From Proteobacteria bacterium UBA1673 (GTDB lineage Bacteria > Pseudomonadota > Gammaproteobacteria > Comchoanobacterales > Comchoanobacteraceae), in the NCBI GenBank assembly GCA_002320385.1, contig DCKN01000067.1, positions 1-29,536 of the forward strand: a stretch of DNA of 29,536 bases, in the 5' to 3' direction. The translations under genes and the position numbers were made by a program. Of this stretch, positions 7,462 to 15,648 are shown one piece after another. How positions within the stretch are numbered: position 1 is the stretch's first letter; every line of letters begins with the position of its first letter. The notes beneath the pieces were generated by a model, which made no database searches, had not been told where the DNA came from, and worked only from the letters and a program-made list of their open reading frames with translations.

Positions 7462-9345
7462 TTATTCGTGGGCGCCAGACCTAAGCCCTGCACGCTTTAA
7501 ATAGACTAAGAGAATTGATACTGCAGCGGGCGTCACACCACTGATCCGAGATGCTGAACCGACTGAGTGCGGCCGGGTTGCTTTTAACTTCTCTATAACC
7601 TCATTGGATAACCCCTTGACTCGATCATAATCAAAGTCTTTGGGTATTGGGCAGGCTTCATGAGCTTTTTGTTTCGCAACCTCTTCTCTTTGTCTTTCAA
7701 TATAGCCAGCGTATTTCATATTGATAAGGACTTGACTCAACGCTGCGTGGTGACAATCCGTAACTGCAAGTAAGCCTGCGACCATCTCGCTTGACACCTC
7801 CGGTCTTTTGACTAAGCTTGATAATTTAGTTGGCTTCTTTATATCAATGCAAGCTATGGCTGTAAGATGACCGCTGTCGTCGCTGCCTGGGACAATTACT
7901 TTTTGGTTGATCCACTTTGTATACTCTGTCATCTTTTGTTTTTTTTCTGCCCATAACCTTGTTTGCTTTTCACTTAATAACCCCAAATCTATGGCGACAG
8001 GGCTTAAGCGACTGTCCGCATTATCTTCGCGGAGAAGTAGCCGATGCTCCGCGCGACTGGTGAACATTCGGTAAGGCTCGGTCGTGCCAAGCTTAACTAG
8101 ATCATCCACTAAAACCCCAATATAAGACTCTGACCTTGATGGAAACCATGCTCGTTCAGACCGAGTACGCAACGCTGCATTGATTCCTGCAAGAAGCCCT
8201 TGAGCTGCGGCTTCTTCATAGCCAGTTGTTCCGTTGATCTGGCCAGCAAGGAAGAGCCCTTGTATGTATCTGCTCTCTAAGTGTGGCAAGAGGTCTCTTG
8301 GATCAAAGTAGTCGTACTCAATCGCATAACCCGGCCGCGTAATATGCGCTTTCTCAAAACCAGGAATTGTAGCGATCATCTTACTTTGTACTTCGTATGG
8401 CAAGCTTGTAGATATCCCATTGGGGTAAACTTCTCGAACGTTGAGCCCTTCTGGCTCAATAAATATTTGATGTCGAGACTGAGAAGCAAAGCGATGAACT
8501 TTGTCTTCAATAGATGGGCAGTACCGCGGTCCTGTTCCGCTGATGTCTCCAGAAAAAATTGCTGACTCTTGCAAATGAGCCCTGATGATATCGTGCGTTA
8601 TGTCACTGGTATAGGTGATAAAGCAGTTCAATTGCTGGACCGGACTACCTTGGCGCCAAAAATCAAAAGGAAGGGTATCTTGAGACGACGGCTGCACTTC
8701 TAGGCCTGCAAAATTGATAGTACTACTGTCGATTCTGGGTGGGGTGCCGGTTTTGAGACGTCCAAAACGAAACTGTCCATGCACGCGAAGGAATGTGGAT
8801 AAGTCTGTGGAAACCTGGTCGCCAGCTCGACCTGCATCTTGTTGCGCTTTGCCAATATGAATTTTGCCTGAGAGAAAGGTTCCGGTGGTTAAAATAACAC
8901 AATCGGCCGTAAACTTAAGACCCATTTCAGTCGTGACGCCTGTTACTTTACCGTTCTCAATTATTAAATCACTGACGGGCTGTTGAAATAACCTAAGCTG
9001 TGGGATCTCCTCTAATAATGTTCTCATCGTCTGGCGATAGATTGATCTGTCAGCTTGGGTGCGTGTTGCTTGCACTGCCGCGCCTTTACTGGCATTTAGT
9101 GTTCGCTTATGAATAGCGGCACGGTCAGCGGCAACTGGCATCAACCCACCCATCGCACTGATTTCTTTTACAAGATGGCCTTTGCCAATTCCTCCGATGG
9201 CGGGATTACAGGACATTTGGCCGATGGTGTCCAAACTATGCGTGAGCAGTAATGTAGAACACCCCATACGACTCGCGGCCGCTGCGGCTTCACAGCCGGC
9301 GTGCCCGCCGCCGACAATAATAACCTGATAGTGATGATTGCTCAT
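7462..9345 (-). CDS. mnmG: tRNA uridine-34 5-carboxymethylaminomethyl synthesis enzyme MnmG
   Basis: MnmG (GidA) works with MnmE to install the cmnm5 group on wobble U34 of several tRNAs, using FAD, NADH and methylene-tetrahydrofolate. The 627 residues match the usual length. The FAD-binding loop VGGGHAGCEAA lies at 11-21, and NPAIGGIGKGHLVKEI near 47-62 is a family signature. Further family blocks are YCPSIEDKVHRF, LFLAGQINGTTGYEEAAAQG and MFTSRAEHRLLLREDNAD; the helical C-terminal MnmE-binding region follows. It has its own promoter (9373-9401). In this chromosome kdsB separates it from mnmE, and rsmG is not downstream. Confidence 0.97.
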   Translation of the reverse strand: MSNHHYQVIIVGGGHAGCEAAAAASRMGCSTLLLTHSLDTIGQMSCNPAIGGIGKGHLVKEISAMGGLMPVAADRAAIHKRTLNASKGAAVQATRTQADRSIYRQTMRTLLEEIPQLRLFQQPVSDLIIENGKVTGVTTEMGLKFTADCVILTTGTFLSGKIHIGKAQQDAGRAGDQVSTDLSTFLRVHGQFRFGRLKTGTPPRIDSSTINFAGLEVQPSSQDTLPFDFWRQGSPVQQLNCFITYTSDITHDIIRAHLQESAIFSGDISGTGPRYCPSIEDKVHRFASQSRHQIFIEPEGLNVREVYPNGISTSLPYEVQSKMIATIPGFEKAHITRPGYAIEYDYFDPRDLLPHLESRYIQGLFLAGQINGTTGYEEAAAQGLLAGINAALRTRSERAWFPSRSESYIGVLVDDLVKLGTTEPYRMFTSRAEHRLLLREDNADSRLSPVAIDLGLLSEKQTRLWAEKKQKMTEYTKWINQKVIVPGSDDSGHLTAIACIDIKKPTKLSSLVKRPEVSSEMVAGLLAVTDCHHAALSQVLINMKYAGYIERQREEVAKQKAHEACPIPKDFDYDRVKGLSNEVIEKLKATRPHSVGSASRISGVTPAAVSILLVYLKRAGLRSGAHE

Positions 9346-9372
9346 GTTTTTTCGCAGCTTGATTTACCCCCT

Positions 9373-9401
9373 ATGTTATTGAAAAAGAATGCATTTGTCA
9401 A
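9373..9401 (-). promoter_or_regulatory. Predicted sigma-70 promoter for mnmG
   Basis: On the minus strand TTGACA (9401-9396) and TAACAT (9378-9373) are separated by 17 bp. Predicted transcription starts near 9366, about 20 nt before the mnmG ATG. It lies in the 155-nt gap after kdsB. Confidence 0.65.
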
Positions 9402-9500
9402 GAAGTCTTGGCTGGTGGAGGGAGTAATACATGCGTTTGCCGTGTCGTATACTTTCTCGAATCGATGGCTGAAATAGCACGGGAGTAATCGCTTATTATA

Positions 9501-10217
9501 TCAATGTGTTGTGTTGGCAAACTGTCGAGCTACAGCGAGATCCTCTGGTGTGTTCACTTCAAGTGCGAGTGAGCTGACCATTGCTGCCCCAATTCGATAT
9601 CCAAGCGTCAAAAAACGAAGTTGCTCTAGGCTTTCTTGTTGCTCAAGCGGGTGTTGCTGCGCCTGTGCATAAGCGCGTAGCGCATCGCGCGTGTAGGCGT
9701 ATACGCCTAAGTGATGGTGACCATAGGGTAGTGCTGCACGACAAAACCAATGACATCGCATTATGCTGCTTTTCCCATCTGGCGAAACAACGGCTTTTAC
9801 AAAGCTTGGGTTTCTTTGTTTCTCTGCGGGCATACACGTGATGAGTGTGCCGACATCATAACCCTGGCTTAGCGGGGTAAGAACTAGGGGTATTTCTTCT
9901 GGGTCGATAAACGGCAAGTCTCCCTGAAGGTTAATAATGAATTGATAACTTTCTGGGAGTGTTTGTATGGCTTGTGCGACTCTGTCGCTCCCTGACGGAC
10001 AAGTGGTGCTGGTTCGTATGGCCTTGCCGCCAAAGTTGTTTACCGCCTCGATAATTGATTCATGGTCTGTCGCTACAAACACGTCGCAGTTCGGTACTTT
10101 AGATGCTCTTCGCCATACCTGTTCTAGTAAACTGGCGCCTCCAATTGGTAACAATACTTTGTCTTTGAGCCTACTGCTTGCCATTCTTGCAGGGATAATA
10201 ATGACTGTATCGTTCAT
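9501..10217 (-). CDS. kdsB: 3-deoxy-manno-octulosonate cytidylyltransferase (CMP-Kdo synthetase)
   Basis: KdsB activates Kdo with CTP for lipopolysaccharide core synthesis in the cytoplasm. The 238 residues show the nucleotide-binding start IIIPARMASSRLKDKVL (6-22), ATDHE (49-53), the metal-binding NLQGD (96-100, where many family members have VQGDEP), HLGVYAYTRDAL, and the family-typical LEQQESLEQLRFL. Length is close to the usual ~245-250. It has its own promoter and lies between mnmE and mnmG, an unusual place, since those two are often neighbours. Its stop is 155 nt before mnmG. Confidence 0.94.
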   Translation of the reverse strand: MNDTVIIIPARMASSRLKDKVLLPIGGASLLEQVWRRASKVPNCDVFVATDHESIIEAVNNFGGKAIRTSTTCPSGSDRVAQAIQTLPESYQFIINLQGDLPFIDPEEIPLVLTPLSQGYDVGTLITCMPAEKQRNPSFVKAVVSPDGKSSIMRCHWFCRAALPYGHHHLGVYAYTRDALRAYAQAQQHPLEQQESLEQLRFLTLGYRIGAAMVSSLALEVNTPEDLAVARQFANTTH

Positions 10218-10245
10218 AGTTTGGCTTTTTTAGACTTGTTTGTGT

Positions 10246-10274
10246 ATGCTATCACGTATTTTGCAGGGACTCAA
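10246..10274 (-). promoter_or_regulatory. Predicted sigma-70 promoter for kdsB
   Basis: On the minus strand TTGAGT (10274-10269) and TAGCAT (10251-10246) are separated by 17 bp. Predicted start of transcription is near 10239, about 22 nt before the kdsB ATG, in the short gap after mnmE. Confidence 0.45.
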
Positions 10275-10308
10275 GCGGCTGCACTTATGCGCTTTTTCGT
10301 TATGCGTT

Positions 10309-11634
10309 TTATTTGCCTAGACAGAACGTTCCGAAAATTTGGTCGAGAAGGTCTTCGTTGTGAAAGGCGCCAGTCATCACAGACAAACATTTTTGCGCGC
10401 ACCTTAGGTCTTCTGCAGCAGCATCAATATGAGTCGACATGGATGCTAGGCCTTGTTGTAGGTGTCCAGAAAAGTCTTCTAGTGCTTTGAGGTGCCTTCG
10501 TCGTGCTGAAAACGCACTGGTAATTGACATGGATTTTCGCTTCATGGTCATAGCAAGAAGGGATTCTATACCTTCACCACTTTTGGCCGAGATTGTGCAA
10601 TCTAGCCAGTCAGGCAATGTTAGAGATGGAGCCAGGTCGCACTTATTGCCTACAATGATTGATTTTTTGCGGTGTTCTCCCAGTGTCGCCTCGATATCCT
10701 TGCGTGTGTTTTTACTCAAAGATGAAACATCAGCCAGAACCCATACTATATCCGCTACTTGTAACGCCTCATACGTTTTGCTGACGCCAATCGTTTCAAT
10801 AGGGTCCAGCGTTTCGCGAATACCTGCCGTGTCCATTATTTCCAATGCATGGCCTTGAAATGCAATCTGCGCTTTGATGACATCTCGTGTTGTTCCAGGA
10901 ATGTCGGTAACGATTGCGCTCTCCTGTTGCGTCAGTTGGTTCATCAGTGATGACTTACCAACATTTGGTGCACCAACCATCGCTACCCGTAACCCACACT
11001 GGTTGTGGATGGCCCGCTTGACTTTACTGATGAGTGCCTCGGTTGCTCGCCCTAGATCCTGCAGTGCTTCACTTAGCTGGGCTGTTGCTTGTGTATCCAC
11101 ACTTTGGTCAGAAAAGTCTATGCTGGCCTCAATTTGGGTGCGTATTTTTACAAGCTTTTCTTGTAGACGACTGACCTCGCTCGATAATGCGCCCTCAAGG
11201 CTCGCCAGTGCAGCACTCGCTTGAGCTGCGGATTGGGCATTAATGAGATCAGCGATGCTTTCTGCTTGTACGAGATCAATTTTCCCATTTAAAAACGCAC
11301 GCTCTGAGAACTCTCCAGGACGAGCATACTCAGCGCCATGCGACAAGCACGAGGTAATGACCTGCTCAACGATGAATGGACTCCCGTGCGTTTGTAACTC
11401 AAGCACGTCTTCACCCGTGAACGATGCCGGGCCTTGAAAAAAAACCACAAGCCCTTTATCTATAAGCTGGCCTTGGTTATCGAATATCGATCTAAATACC
11501 GTTCGATTAGGCGCGCCGATGCTCTGTTGACAGACCTTTTCGCCTATTTTTTTGGCAAGCGGTCCCGAAATACGAACAATGCTAATACCCGCTCTGACGG
11601 CTCCAGTGGCACAGGCAACGACGGTAGATGTCAT
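10309..11634 (-). CDS. mnmE: tRNA modification GTPase MnmE
   Basis: MnmE (TrmE) is the GTPase partner of MnmG in U34 modification of tRNA. The 441 residues hold an N-terminal tetrahydrofolate-binding domain (RPGEFSERAFLNGKIDL near 105-121), a helical domain, and an inserted G domain: G1 GAPNVGKS (221-228), G2 TDIPGTTRD (243-251), G3 DTAG (268-271) and G4 NKCD (330-333). The C-terminal FCLGK (437-441) holds the essential Cys. It follows yidC after 9 nt and is the last gene of the rpmH-led operon. Confidence 0.97.
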   Translation of the reverse strand: MTSTVVACATGAVRAGISIVRISGPLAKKIGEKVCQQSIGAPNRTVFRSIFDNQGQLIDKGLVVFFQGPASFTGEDVLELQTHGSPFIVEQVITSCLSHGAEYARPGEFSERAFLNGKIDLVQAESIADLINAQSAAQASAALASLEGALSSEVSRLQEKLVKIRTQIEASIDFSDQSVDTQATAQLSEALQDLGRATEALISKVKRAIHNQCGLRVAMVGAPNVGKSSLMNQLTQQESAIVTDIPGTTRDVIKAQIAFQGHALEIMDTAGIRETLDPIETIGVSKTYEALQVADIVWVLADVSSLSKNTRKDIEATLGEHRKKSIIVGNKCDLAPSLTLPDWLDCTISAKSGEGIESLLAMTMKRKSMSITSAFSARRRHLKALEDFSGHLQQGLASMSTHIDAAAEDLRCAQKCLSVMTGAFHNEDLLDQIFGTFCLGK

Positions 11635-11643
11635 TGCAAACTC

Positions 11644-13278
11644 CTAGCGATAACGCTGCATGACGTACCATTGCTGGCCAAGACTAAGAAGGTTATTCGT
11701 TGTCCAGTAGAGTAGGAGCCCTGCAGGCATCTGCGCAAACATAATGCTCATAGCGAACGGCATCATAAGCATTGCTGTTGCTTGACTCTTATCTGCCTGA
11801 GGGGTTGGTGACATTTTTTGCATCGCAACCATGCTTAGACAGAATAGTGCAGGAAGAATAAATAGGGGGTCTCTGGAAGAAAGGTCAGGGAGCCAAAGGA
11901 AAGGCTGAAACCTCAACTGTATGCTCTCAATAAGCACATAATAGAGTGCGATGAAAAAAGGCATCTGAAGGAGTGTTGGCAAACACCCTGAGATTGGGTT
12001 AATTGACTCTTTCTGATAGAGCTCTATCATAGCTTTACTCTTTTTCTCAGGCTCGTCTTTGTACGTTTCATTGATCGCATCAATTTTAGGCTGCAGCTTT
12101 TTCTGCTTAGCAATCGCTCGGTAACTGGCCTCTGATAACTTGTAGAATACAAGTTTTACGATCAGTGTGATCATGATGATGGACCATCCCCAGCTCCCCA
12201 AGTACTGGTGGATAAATACTAGGGCTTGGAACAGAAGGTCTGAGATGAACCAGAGCCACCCGTAGTCTACTGTTAGCTCAAGCCCCTTAGCGAGCGCTGC
12301 GAGGCGCTTGGCTTCCTCGGGGCCCGTATAAATAACGCTGGTTTTCGTTGTTTTTTCTCCAGGCGCCAATACCATTGTTGGGCTTACAGTTGAAAAATTG
12401 AAAAGATTTCGGTGTAGCTCAGAGTTTTGCTCGGAGGCACCACTGTGCCATGTTGCAGTCACTGAGTGTTGTGATTGCTCCTGAGGGATGAGCGCACAGA
12501 TAAAGTATCGTTGCTGCATTGCGATCCATCCAGATGACTCAACCGTTTTCTTCAAAGGCTTCTTCTCTACTTCAACAAACGGGAGTTTTACATATGGCTT
12601 TGAATCCGAAAAATAAGCAGGGCCTGTATAGGTTGAGAAGGTGAACCAACCAGGTTTTGGGGCATCGATATCAACTGGAATGTTTTTGGCGGTGGTGTTA
12701 TCTTCCGAATCGTGACGTAAAATCAGCCGAGAGTAATGGATGCCCGACCAACTGGAGTTTGAGCTATTTTCGACGGTTGATGCCACCTCAAAGTGGTATT
12801 GGTTTCGATAGAATTTGAATGTTTTTGTGAATGTTCGCCCATAATCATCTTTAGCGACGAGCGGCACCTCAAGCGAATCATCCCCATCCTTCATCGAGAA
12901 GGATTTGCCAGTGGCTGTAAACCGAAGATCAGCGTCACCAGACATACCTGTCTGTGCTAAATAGAGGTGTGTTGGGTTGTTACTCAGCAAAGTGAAAGGC
13001 GCAGGGTCACGAAGTGCCTGGGCATAGTCGGTTAAAGCAGCACCTGTGATCGCCCCACCGTCCTGACTAATCCGCAGCGTCATTTTATCTGTCTGCACAA
13101 AAATATCCTTGGACTGGTCGAAGTTTTTGATTTTACCCAACCCGCCAACCTTGCTCGTAGTCTCCGCAACTGTCTTCTTGGTCTCGTCCTTAGCCGTAGG
13201 ACTAAACCACGCCCGCTGCAACATGACGAGTAAAAAAACCAGCACAGGAATGAGGTAAAGATTTTTTGATGATTTCAT
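11644..13278 (-). CDS. yidC: Membrane protein insertase YidC
   Basis: YidC inserts and folds inner-membrane proteins, alone or with SecYEG. The 544 residues follow the Gram-negative plan: an N-terminal transmembrane segment (about 7-24), a large periplasmic domain (about 40-340), and a C-terminal five-helix core with WGWSIIMITLIVKLVFYKLS, KYK-like charged loop, NPISGCLPTLLQMPFFIALYYVL and the closing PAGLLLYWTTNNLLSLGQQW. The conserved Arg of the core groove is not assignable by eye in this region. Its start overlaps the yidD stop by 4 nt, so the two are coupled. Confidence 0.96.
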   Translation of the reverse strand: MKSSKNLYLIPVLVFLLVMLQRAWFSPTAKDETKKTVAETTSKVGGLGKIKNFDQSKDIFVQTDKMTLRISQDGGAITGAALTDYAQALRDPAPFTLLSNNPTHLYLAQTGMSGDADLRFTATGKSFSMKDGDDSLEVPLVAKDDYGRTFTKTFKFYRNQYHFEVASTVENSSNSSWSGIHYSRLILRHDSEDNTTAKNIPVDIDAPKPGWFTFSTYTGPAYFSDSKPYVKLPFVEVEKKPLKKTVESSGWIAMQQRYFICALIPQEQSQHSVTATWHSGASEQNSELHRNLFNFSTVSPTMVLAPGEKTTKTSVIYTGPEEAKRLAALAKGLELTVDYGWLWFISDLLFQALVFIHQYLGSWGWSIIMITLIVKLVFYKLSEASYRAIAKQKKLQPKIDAINETYKDEPEKKSKAMIELYQKESINPISGCLPTLLQMPFFIALYYVLIESIQLRFQPFLWLPDLSSRDPLFILPALFCLSMVAMQKMSPTPQADKSQATAMLMMPFAMSIMFAQMPAGLLLYWTTNNLLSLGQQWYVMQRYR

Positions 13279-13535
13279 GTAGAACTCCTAGCTTGTTTGA
13301 GTCGAGTGCAGGGCATATCCACGCCTCCTCGAGCAAACGGGTTGCACGATAATATTCGCCACACAATAGCACAGATGGCCTTGTGAAGCGCTTGCTCTTT
13401 GAGGCATATGACAGCATACTCTGAACAAGTGGGATGATAGCGACAACACGGAGCTAACCATGGGCTTATCAGCCTTTGGTAGCACTGTATGACTTTTATC
13501 AAGCAGCTTTGTATTGTAGTAAAAACGATGTCCAT
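13275..13535 (-). CDS. yidD: Membrane protein insertion efficiency factor YidD
   Basis: YidD is a small inner-membrane-associated protein that aids YidC-dependent insertion. The 86 residues contain the full signature: a short amphipathic start, YQRLISPWLAPCCRYHPTCSEYA (residues ~19-41) with its cysteines, and RILSCNPFARGGVD near residue 60. Usual length is 70-90. It overlaps the end of rnpA by 37 nt and the yidC start by 4 nt, a compact arrangement typical of this operon. The start at 13535 is the only in-frame one giving the usual N-terminal helix. Confidence 0.92.
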   Translation of the reverse strand: MDIVFTTIQSCLIKVIQCYQRLISPWLAPCCRYHPTCSEYAVICLKEQALHKAICAIVWRILSCNPFARGGVDMPCTRLKQARSST

Positions 13536-13831
13536 GCTTCGTTGATGACTTTTCCTAGTTCCTTTTTAGGCACTTCAGCAATACGCGAGCGGGCAACTAC
13601 TAATAACCGTAACTTTAAAGGATGTAGTCTTGAGCGGCACGCAGCCCGGTTGATTCTTCTGAAGTAATTCCTGTCAACTGCTCTCTTCATGCACTTTTTG
13701 GCGCATGCGATCGCGATCTTAGTCTCTGAATCTGCTTGCCAGTGGAACCTGACGTAGCGGCTTACAAACCGCTTACCTGACCCGAGTATCGCGGAGATTT
13801 CATTTCGTTTGCTTTTAGAGTTGTTAGCCAA
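13499..13831 (-). CDS. rnpA: Ribonuclease P protein component
   Basis: RnpA is the protein subunit of RNase P, which matures tRNA 5' ends. The 110-residue frame carries the central RNR signature (KRAVDRNYFRRINRAACR, about residues 48-65) and the preceding RYVRFHW and IAIACAKK strands. It starts with TTG at 13831; an AAGGG just upstream supports this, and no in-frame ATG is available. The start lies 11 nt after the rpmH stop. Length is slightly below the usual ~115-120. Confidence 0.9.
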   Translation of the reverse strand: MANNSKSKRNEISAILGSGKRFVSRYVRFHWQADSETKIAIACAKKCMKRAVDRNYFRRINRAACRSRLHPLKLRLLVVARSRIAEVPKKELGKVINEAWTSFLLQYKAA

Positions 13832-13842
13832 GCAGATTGCCC

Positions 13843-13977
13843 TTATATACTGACTGCGTGTCTGCCTTTGGCTCTACGTCTGTTTAATGTGTCTCTGCCG
13901 TTTGACGTGCGCATGCGCTTACGAAACCCGTGTGTTGTCTTTCGTGACTTATTGCTTGGTTTTTGAAATGTTGACAT
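13843..13977 (-). CDS. rpmH: 50S ribosomal protein L34
   Basis: The small frame of 44 residues matches L34: TFQKPSNKSRKTTHGFRKRM, then TSNGRDTLNRRRAKGRH. Its usual length is 44-46. It begins with MST instead of the common MKRT but keeps the TFQ.S and HGFR.RM..SNGR blocks. ATG is at 13977, with AAGG about eight bases upstream, and the stop TAA at 13843-13845 overlaps the Shine-Dalgarno region of rnpA. It is the first gene of rpmH-rnpA-yidD-yidC-mnmE. Confidence 0.93.
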   Translation of the reverse strand: MSTFQKPSNKSRKTTHGFRKRMRTSNGRDTLNRRRAKGRHAVSI

Positions 13978-14316
13978 GGGGCAACCTTAATTTTGAAATT
14001 ATGCAAATTATACGTGCTTTAATTAAATTAGTCAAGAATCTCTTTGTTGATTCCTGCTCAGGTTTTTTACCTATATAAATAATAAAAAATAATAGTAGTA
14101 CATAGGGCTATGTATAAGTGTGGTAACTTATGCATGTCTATGTTTTTATTCTTTAAATAGTGTTTTTTGTATGTGGATAACTTTGTGCTTGATTTTGTGT
14201 TTGGTTGTGTATAGCAACGGACAGCGAACTTGTCCTATCTTTGTTCGATCGGTTATCCACTGACTCTTCCACAGGCGTTTAAATTTTTTATCTGTGGATA
14301 ACTCTGTGGACTCTTT
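13978..14316. other. Candidate replication origin (oriC)
   Basis: This 339-nt gap between rpmH and rsmB is AT-rich and holds three DnaA-box matches: TGTGGATAA at 14172-14180 and 14293-14301 (reverse of the consensus TTATCCACA) and TTATCCACT at 14253-14261. An A/T-only-like stretch at about 14069-14098 (ATATAAATAATAAAAAATAA) is a plausible unwinding element. The rpmH promoter lies at its left edge. In Pseudomonas-type chromosomes oriC lies between rpmH and dnaA; here the rpmH side is conserved, but dnaA is replaced by rsmB. GATC sites are few, so Dam/SeqA-type control is not evident. Confidence 0.7.
14007..14035 (-). promoter_or_regulatory. Predicted sigma-70 promoter for the rpmH operon
   Basis: On the minus strand TTGACT (14035-14030) and a perfect TATAAT (14012-14007) are separated by 17 bp. 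Predicted transcription starts near 14000, about 23 nt before rpmH. This is among the strongest-looking promoters of the window, as expected for a ribosomal protein gene. Confidence 0.75.
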
Positions 14317-15570
14317 TCACGCGGTGTCTTTGAGTATTAGTGCATGGAACCCGCCGTTTTGGTGTGGGCTCGGTAGGGTGGTTTCTGCACGAACGAGGGT
14401 CGCCGTTGATGGGTGCTTTCGTATTAGGTGCTCGACAGTGTCTTTGTTCTCATCAGGGAGAATAGAGCACGTGCTGTAGAGAAGGTGTCCCCCGGGGCGC
14501 AGGGTTTTCCAGAGGTTCTCTACAAGTTCTCTTTGAGTTTTTTGTAGTTCTTTTATGTTTTCAGGGCTTTGTATTAGCTTGGCTTCGGGGTGCTTTTGTA
14601 ACACTCCGGTGCCGCTGCAGGGCGCGTCACAGATAATAGCATCGAAGCACACGCCGTTCCACCACTCCTGCGGTGTTGTGGCATTGGCTTGTAATACTTT
14701 TGCCTGGGGATAAGTCTGTAGATTACTTTTTAAACGATTGACTTTTTCTTGGCTTATGTCAAGGGCTAATAGCTGACAGTTTGGGTAATCGTTCAGTATG
14801 GCTGTTGCCTTGCCCCCTGGCGCTGCGCAGGCGTCTAGAATCAATGCGCTTTCCTTAAGCCGTGGCAGCGCTTGGGTAACTTTTTGTTGAGTTAGGTCTT
14901 GGATGTATATTTCCCCACTGCCCAGGCCGGGTAGGACGTTAATCGCTGATATAGGCGCATAGATGCATTGTGTTGATTGCGTACACAGGCTTGCGGGGAT
15001 GTCTAGTGCTTTGAGCTTCTCTAGGTAATCGGTACTTGTTGTTTTGTTCGTGTTGACCCTAATGTGAGCATATTGTTGAGGGGATGCCCAGGCATCGAGG
15101 CACATTTTTAGCCCCGTTTTTCCATGGGCGTCGATTATTTTTTGCGCTAGCCATGTCGGGATGTTGGGTACTTCTGGCGCTTTTTCCTGGTTTAGTCGTT
15201 TGAGTGCGGCATAGACGACTGGTTTTGCCCAGGCGCGATTGATTTTCATGGTGACTTCAGCTGCGCTGTGGATAATGGTGTTAACAGATCGTTTTTCCAT
15301 AAACTTTAACTGATAAAGGCTGCTTATGATAAGGTACTTGAGCTTAACGTCTTTGGGTTTGAACTTTGTGTGTTTGCTCGCCCACAACCCCAGTGTCTCA
15401 TATTCTCTTATTGTTCCGCTCACGATGGCTGTGATTAAGTGGATGGGCTGTTGGGGCTGGGTCGAAGCCCTCACCGCTTTATCGATGTGTGCTTTGTTTT
15501 GGATGACATGATGTAATGCCTCAATGATTGAAATGTGGTTTGTAATATAGGCTTTGTTCTGTGCGCTCAC
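14317..15570 (-). CDS. rsmB: 16S rRNA (cytosine967-C5)-methyltransferase RsmB
   Basis: RsmB (Sun/Fmu) makes m5C967 in 16S rRNA. The 417 residues show an N-terminal NusB-like helical domain (about 1-135) and a Rossmann methyltransferase domain with LDACAAPGGKATAIL (SAM loop), DAPCSGTGVLQKHPE (first conserved Cys) and LLYSTCSILPDEN (second, catalytic Cys). E. coli RsmB has 429 residues. It is divergent from def-fmt, the reverse of the common def-fmt-rsmB order, and its 3' end abuts the oriC candidate. Confidence 0.95.
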   Translation of the reverse strand: MSAQNKAYITNHISIIEALHHVIQNKAHIDKAVRASTQPQQPIHLITAIVSGTIREYETLGLWASKHTKFKPKDVKLKYLIISSLYQLKFMEKRSVNTIIHSAAEVTMKINRAWAKPVVYAALKRLNQEKAPEVPNIPTWLAQKIIDAHGKTGLKMCLDAWASPQQYAHIRVNTNKTTSTDYLEKLKALDIPASLCTQSTQCIYAPISAINVLPGLGSGEIYIQDLTQQKVTQALPRLKESALILDACAAPGGKATAILNDYPNCQLLALDISQEKVNRLKSNLQTYPQAKVLQANATTPQEWWNGVCFDAIICDAPCSGTGVLQKHPEAKLIQSPENIKELQKTQRELVENLWKTLRPGGHLLYSTCSILPDENKDTVEHLIRKHPSTATLVRAETTLPSPHQNGGFHALILKDTA

Positions 15571-15581
15571 GGGCTTTTACC

Positions 15582-15610
15582 TTGACTTTTCTTGTGCATT
15601 ATTGTATAAT
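15582..15610 (+). promoter_or_regulatory. Predicted sigma-70 promoter for def-fmt
   Basis: TTGACT (15582-15587) and TATAAT (15605-15610) are separated by 17 bp. Predicted transcription starts near 15617, about 32 nt before the def start. Its -10 box overlaps the -10 box of the opposing rsmB promoter. Confidence 0.75.
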
Positions 15611-15629
15611 TATATAAAATTATACACAA
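15601..15629 (-). promoter_or_regulatory. Predicted sigma-70 promoter for rsmB
   Basis: On the minus strand TTGTGT (15629-15624) and TACAAT (15606-15601) are separated by 17 bp. Predicted start near 15594, about 24 nt before the rsmB ATG. It shares bases 15605-15606 with the def promoter, so simultaneous polymerase binding would be excluded. Confidence 0.45.
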
Positions 15630-15648
15630 TATTTGTGAGGTGTTTTAC

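Noticed and set aside
9346..9500. RNA gene in the gap between kdsB and mnmG
   Set aside because: No cloverleaf or conserved RNA motif could be drawn; a good mnmG promoter accounts for the part nearest mnmG.
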